7,568 nucleotides of DNA from a bacterium UBP15_UBA6099 (lineage in GTDB: Bacteria > UBP15 > UBA6099): the NCBI GenBank assembly GCA_002435745.1, contig DIWT01000001.1, forward strand, positions 1-7,568. Reading direction: 5' to 3'. Below are positions 5,168 through 7,568 of this stretch, piece by piece. Under the pieces are notes generated by a model, which did not search any database, was not told the origin of the DNA, and saw nothing but the letters and a program-made list of their open reading frames with translations. Each line of letters opens with the position of its first letter. The first letter of the stretch is position 1. The translations under genes and the position numbers were made by a program.

Positions 5168-5341
5168 ATCTCTGCTTTGCGCGGCAGGGCCATGAGTCTT
5201 GAGCCAACATTTTAACAAAGGGAGTTCCGACTAGCAGCGCGAGGAAATGCCTCTTCGAGAGGACTTCCGGGCGCATGCGGGAACACCCACCTGTTTTATA
5301 CAGGTTCAAAGATCTGTCCCACCGGCACGGCGGAGGTTTTT
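5168..5341 (+). ncRNA. ssrS: 6S RNA
   Basis: 6S RNA binds the sigma-70 RNA polymerase holoenzyme by mimicking an open promoter and lowers transcription in stationary phase. The primary sequence matches E. coli 6S at key sites: CTTGAGCC before a bubble starting AACATTTTAAC, and CACCTG followed by GGTTCAA on the other side. The fold is visible. The closing stem is 5170-5184 with 5322-5335 (one mismatch, one bulge). TTGAGCC (5199-5205) pairs with GGTTCAA (5303-5309). The central bubble is about 5206-5223 opposite 5285-5302. The inner stem is GTTCC (5224-5228) with GGAAC (5280-5284), and there is an apical hairpin CCTCT-TCG-AGAGG (5250-5262). Length of about 170 nt is usual. The closing stem runs into TTTTTATTTT (5337-5346), which would terminate it. 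A well-placed promoter lies upstream. No ORF explains this stretch. Ends are good to a few bases. Confidence 0.88.
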
Positions 5342-5346
5342 ATTTT
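5329..5346 (+). terminator. Intrinsic termination signal of the 6S RNA
   Basis: The GC-rich 3' strand of the closing stem (GGCGGAG, 5329-5335) is followed by TTTTTATTTT at 5337-5346. The long-range stem plus T run fits factor-independent termination, with probable readthrough or a fresh start at 5362-5367 for the downstream genes. Confidence 0.5.
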
Positions 5347-5361
5347 AAACGGTTGGTGTTA

Positions 5362-5367
5362 TATAAT
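5362..5367 (+). promoter_or_regulatory. Candidate -10 box for the trx-aroQ-peptidase cluster
   Basis: A perfect TATAAT lies 59 bases before the thioredoxin ATG and just after the 6S RNA terminator. The -35 region (TTTATT near 5339-5344) is poor, so an activator or leakage from the 6S RNA may matter. The leader contains a perfect hairpin, GCGGTT-CCG-AACCGC (5401-5415), directly before the Shine-Dalgarno site. Confidence 0.4.
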
Positions 5368-5426
5368 AGGCCGGGTCGGGGAAAACAGTCTCCGGCGTCG
5401 GCGGTTCCGAACCGCGGCGGAGTGGC

Positions 5427-5753
5427 ATGAAGTCGCTGACAATGGAAAATTTCGAGTCTGAGGCGCTCAACGCCCCTATACCCGTAATCGTTATTTTTAT
5501 GGCGGGCGGTTGCAAACCCTGCGAGCTGATGCGCTCCGACCTTGAAGAAATCGAAAAAGCGTTTGCCGGGAAGGTCTCGATGCGTCATGTCGAGGTCGAG
5601 GGCAACGAGGAGTTGGCGGACAGGTGTTCGGTCATCCAGACTCCCACAATCATAATGTTCGCTGGCGGCAAGCAGGCTCTTCAGATCATCGGCTATAACA
5701 CCCGCCGCGACCTCGAAGACAAGATTGGCAAGAAACTGAACGAGATTACGTGA
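5427..5753 (+). CDS. Thioredoxin-like protein with CKPC active site
   Basis: The 108-residue protein has the length and order of a cytoplasmic thioredoxin, with no signal peptide. MENFESEAL opens the domain; strand VIVIFMA (20-26) leads to the active site CKPC (C29-C32); the cis-proline is P73 in QTPTIIMF; and GGKQALQIIGY (80-90) follows. Ordinary thioredoxins have WCGPC; here the Trp is replaced by Gly (AGGCKPC) and the first inner residue is Lys. In the thioredoxin family these inner residues tune redox potential, so reducing strength and partners may differ from housekeeping thioredoxin. C67 is a third cysteine. GGAG at 5419-5422 lies 4 bases from the ATG, slightly short. Met6 (5442) is a less likely start because residues 1-5 fit the family's usual beginning. 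The gene leads a tight cluster with aroQ, 30 bases downstream. Confidence 0.9.
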   Translation: MKSLTMENFESEALNAPIPVIVIFMAGGCKPCELMRSDLEEIEKAFAGKVSMRHVEVEGNEELADRCSVIQTPTIIMFAGGKQALQIIGYNTRRDLEDKIGKKLNEIT

Positions 5754-5770
5754 CGCGGGATCGCCCCGCG
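5754..5770 (+). other. Intercistronic hairpin between trx and aroQ
   Basis: CGCGGG (5754-5759) and CCCGCG (5765-5770) form a perfect 6-bp stem with a 5-base loop. It begins immediately after the thioredoxin stop and ends one base before the GGAG of aroQ. No T run follows, so it is not a standard terminator; it could stabilise the upstream message or limit aroQ translation. Inference only. Confidence 0.35.
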
Positions 5771-5783
5771 CGGAGCGTCTGAT

Positions 5784-6221
5784 ATGAAACTTGTTGCGCT
5801 TCACGGCCCGAACCTCAACCTGCTGGGCACGCGCGAGCCTGAGGTCTACGGCTCTCAAACTCTCGAAGACATCAACGCGGCGATGAGGGCGTGGGCGGAG
5901 CGCGAGGGCGTCGATATAGAGATATCCCAGACGAACCATGAGGGCGAGCTTGTCGAGGCGATTCACCGCGCGGGCCGCGACGCCGACGGGCTGGTCGTCA
6001 ACCCCGGCGCTCTCACTCACTACAGCTACGCGGTGCGCGACGCAATCTCGGCGATTAAAATCCCGGTGGTCGAAGCCCATCTGTCGAACATCCATGCGCG
6101 GGAGGCTTTCAGGTCGGTGTCCGTCACCGCCGCCGTCGCAACCGGCATCGTTTCAGGTTTCGGCGCGCGCAGCTATATTCTCGCTCTCGAAGCTCTGAAG
6201 GCCCGCATAGCCGGAGACTGA
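5784..6221 (+). CDS. aroQ: 3-dehydroquinate dehydratase, type II
   Basis: AroQ converts 3-dehydroquinate to 3-dehydroshikimate, the third step of the shikimate pathway to aromatic amino acids, in the cytoplasm; the type II enzyme is a dodecamer. At 145 residues it has the usual length. The signature GPNLNLLGTREPEVYG (8-23) supplies catalytic R17 and Y22 on the mobile lid. NPGALTHYS (73-81) holds substrate-binding N73 and H79. D86, E97 and H99 (EAHLSNIHARE) and R106/R110 complete the site as known for M. tuberculosis AroQ. GGAG at 5772-5775 lies 8 bases before the ATG, confirming the start. The Xaa-Pro peptidase gene begins 20 bases after the stop, a pairing common in several bacterial phyla, so the two are probably one transcript. 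Nothing is missing or truncated. Confidence 0.97.
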   Translation: MKLVALHGPNLNLLGTREPEVYGSQTLEDINAAMRAWAEREGVDIEISQTNHEGELVEAIHRAGRDADGLVVNPGALTHYSYAVRDAISAIKIPVVEAHLSNIHAREAFRSVSVTAAVATGIVSGFGARSYILALEALKARIAGD

Positions 6222-6241
6222 CGTTCCCCCTCATTTCCCAC

Positions 6242-7333
6242 ATGAAAAAACGCGCGGACATCTTCCAAGACAGACAGAAGCGGCTGACCGTCCTGCTTGA
6301 AAAAGAGCGCGTCCCCGCGCTGCTCGTCTCAAATCTCATCAATGTCAGGTACCTCACCGGATTCGCCTGCACGTACGGCAGCCTGCTCGCAGTCGGCGGC
6401 AGATTCTTTTTTCTCACTGATTCAAGATACATTTTCGAAGCGCGGAAAAAAGCGGTGGCCGACGAGATAGAAGAGACGAAGTCCGAGCGCGCGCCAGAAG
6501 TTATCAGGGAGATTCTCGGCGGCGCGAAAGCGCGCAAGCTGTGCTTCGAGCCGGAAGCGCTCTCGTTCGCCGACTACGAAAAGCTGTCGGAGCGCGCGCG
6601 CGGAGTGAAACTGGCCCCGCATTCGGGAGCGGTCGAGAGCGTCAGGACGGTCAAGGACAGATCCGAGGTCGCGGCCATAAAGCGGGCGTCGGCAGTCATG
6701 TCGCGCGCCCTAAGAGAAGCCCTCGCCGAAACCGCTCCCGGCTCAACCGAGAAAGACATCCGCGCGTCGCTCGAATCCCGCATGATAATGTCAGGCGCGG
6801 AAGGAATCGCGTTCGACACCATAGCCGCATCCGGCCCGAGGTCGGCCTACGCCCACGGCGCGCCGACGGACAGAAGGCTTGCGACCGGCGATTTCGTGGT
6901 GATTGACTTCGGCGCGCGCGTAGACGGCTACAACTCGGACATGACGCGCACCGCGCATGTCGGACGCCCCTCGGCGGACGACGCCCGGATGTACCGCGCC
7001 GTGCTCGAAGCGAGGAACAGCGCCGTCGAGGCCGCCGTCCCCGGCGCGCTCGGCGAAGCCCCCGACAGAGCCGCCCGCGTCGCTCTCCGCAAATACGGCC
7101 TTGATCAGCATTTCACCCACGGCCTTGGTCACGGCGTCGGACTCGAAGTCCACGAACGCCCCCGCCTAGCCCCCGGCGCGAAAGAAAAACTCGTCCCCGG
7201 AATGGTGTTCACAATCGAACCCGGCGTTTACATCAAAGGCCGTGGCGGAGTCAGAATCGAAGACACATTCCTTCAGACTAAAGACGGCCCCGTTCCCCTC
7301 ACATCAGGCTCCCGCCTCATGCGCGTCATCTGA
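6242..7333 (+). CDS. Xaa-Pro aminopeptidase/dipeptidase, M24 family
   Basis: This 363-residue cytoplasmic enzyme is a two-metal peptidase of family M24 that cleaves the bond before proline in peptides. The N-terminal creatinase-like domain (about 1-135) includes NVRYLTGF (34-41) and FFLTDSRY (56-63). The C-terminal pita-bread domain carries all five metal ligands: D222 (VIDFGA), D233 (NSDMTRT), H297 (THGLGHGVG), E326 (TIEPG) and E340 (RIEDT). The supporting catalytic histidines H205 (AYAHG) and H304 (EVHE) are also present. Length and layout fit the short PepP/YpdF/PepQ-like bacterial type; aminopeptidase and prolidase cannot be separated by eye. The ATG follows aroQ by 20 bases without a strong Shine-Dalgarno site, which suggests coupling to aroQ translation. 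The gene is complete, and an IS630-type element lies just past its stop. Confidence 0.95.
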   Translation: MKKRADIFQDRQKRLTVLLEKERVPALLVSNLINVRYLTGFACTYGSLLAVGGRFFFLTDSRYIFEARKKAVADEIEETKSERAPEVIREILGGAKARKLCFEPEALSFADYEKLSERARGVKLAPHSGAVESVRTVKDRSEVAAIKRASAVMSRALREALAETAPGSTEKDIRASLESRMIMSGAEGIAFDTIAASGPRSAYAHGAPTDRRLATGDFVVIDFGARVDGYNSDMTRTAHVGRPSADDARMYRAVLEARNSAVEAAVPGALGEAPDRAARVALRKYGLDQHFTHGLGHGVGLEVHERPRLAPGAKEKLVPGMVFTIEPGVYIKGRGGVRIEDTFLQTKDGPVPLTSGSRLMRVI

Positions 7334-7382
7334 CCACCGGCGCTATCGAAAAATCCGAGATTATGCTACCGCTTAAATGAAA

Positions 7383-7568
7383 TTAACCGCCACAGATAGA
7401 TTTGCACACCTTCGGATTATGAATGAAATAGCATAGAGCATTCTCCAAGTGGCTGGAAAGGTCATCATGTGACTTGGCGACAAAAGTGGAAAAGAAAGTC
7501 TGTTTCAAATTCAGCCAGATACGTTCTATGGGGTTGAAATCAGGGGGATATGGAGGCAGAAAGACCGG
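7383..7568 (-). mobile_element. IS630-family transposase, C-terminal part, cut by the window end
   Basis: This frame runs from the window edge to a TAA (7383-7385 on the plus strand) and encodes 61 residues. It contains LPPYPPDFNPIERIWLNLK-type sequence, the hallmark C-terminal motif of the IS630/Tc1-mariner DDE_3 transposase domain, whose Glu (NPIE) is the third catalytic acid. The stretch is visibly AT-richer than the neighbouring genes, fitting a recently acquired element. The reading frame is intact as far as seen; the rest and the other terminal repeat lie outside. The end of the element should fall between the peptidase stop (7333) and 7382, perhaps near TATGCTACCGC at about 7362-7372. 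I cannot fix the TA target duplication with one end. Confidence 0.85.

Noticed and set aside
5340..6095. 251-residue minus-strand frame
   Set aside because: It is antisense to the thioredoxin and aroQ genes, both clearly identified; no recognisable domain.

Overview
The window is bacterial, GC-rich and gene-dense, with mostly intact housekeeping genes and a few accessory insertions. Genes start at ATG with GGAG-type Shine-Dalgarno sites, and several upstream regions carry sigma-70-like promoters. The lineage cannot be fixed from sequence alone. The repeat-flanked GxxExxY gene, the long-type phosphofructokinase, the Tat-exported phosphoesterase and the 6S RNA would fit a deltaproteobacterium or an uncultivated Gram-negative-like phylum; this is inference.

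Left part (1-1582): the probable 3' end of a plus-strand gene (1-57) and a small minus-strand gene (129-386) converge on a perfect 14-bp hairpin (68-97), probably a shared terminator. The small gene has a strong promoter at 498-526. A Tat-exported calcineurin-like phosphoesterase (560-1582, minus) follows. Back-to-back promoters at 1630-1687 separate it from the next gene.

Middle (1771-4524, plus): a 434-residue 6-phosphofructokinase with ATP-type Gly and PPi-type Lys in its signature motifs. Next is an exported two-domain thioredoxin-fold protein (only the C-terminal domain has CxxC), coupled by an ATGA overlap to a 96-residue protein I do not recognise.

Accessory and RNA region (4551-5426): a GxxExxY/PD-(D/E)XK-like gene lies inside an inverted pair of CCACGGAGACAC-type repeats that could pair in RNA over 26 bp. 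Two bases past the repeats is a good promoter for a gene not visible as an ORF: a 6S RNA (ssrS-like), about 5168-5341, supported by its covarying fold.

Right part (5427-7568, plus then minus): a thioredoxin with a CKPC active site, a type II 3-dehydroquinate dehydratase (aroQ) and an M24 Xaa-Pro aminopeptidase form a tight, probably co-transcribed cluster. The window ends in the 3' part of an IS630-family transposase on the minus strand, inserted just after the peptidase gene.

The best candidates for under-described biology are the repeat-bracketed GxxExxY module beside the 6S RNA promoter and the uncharacterised protein coupled to the two-domain thioredoxin-fold protein. I saw no CRISPR array, tRNA, rRNA or classic defence operon.
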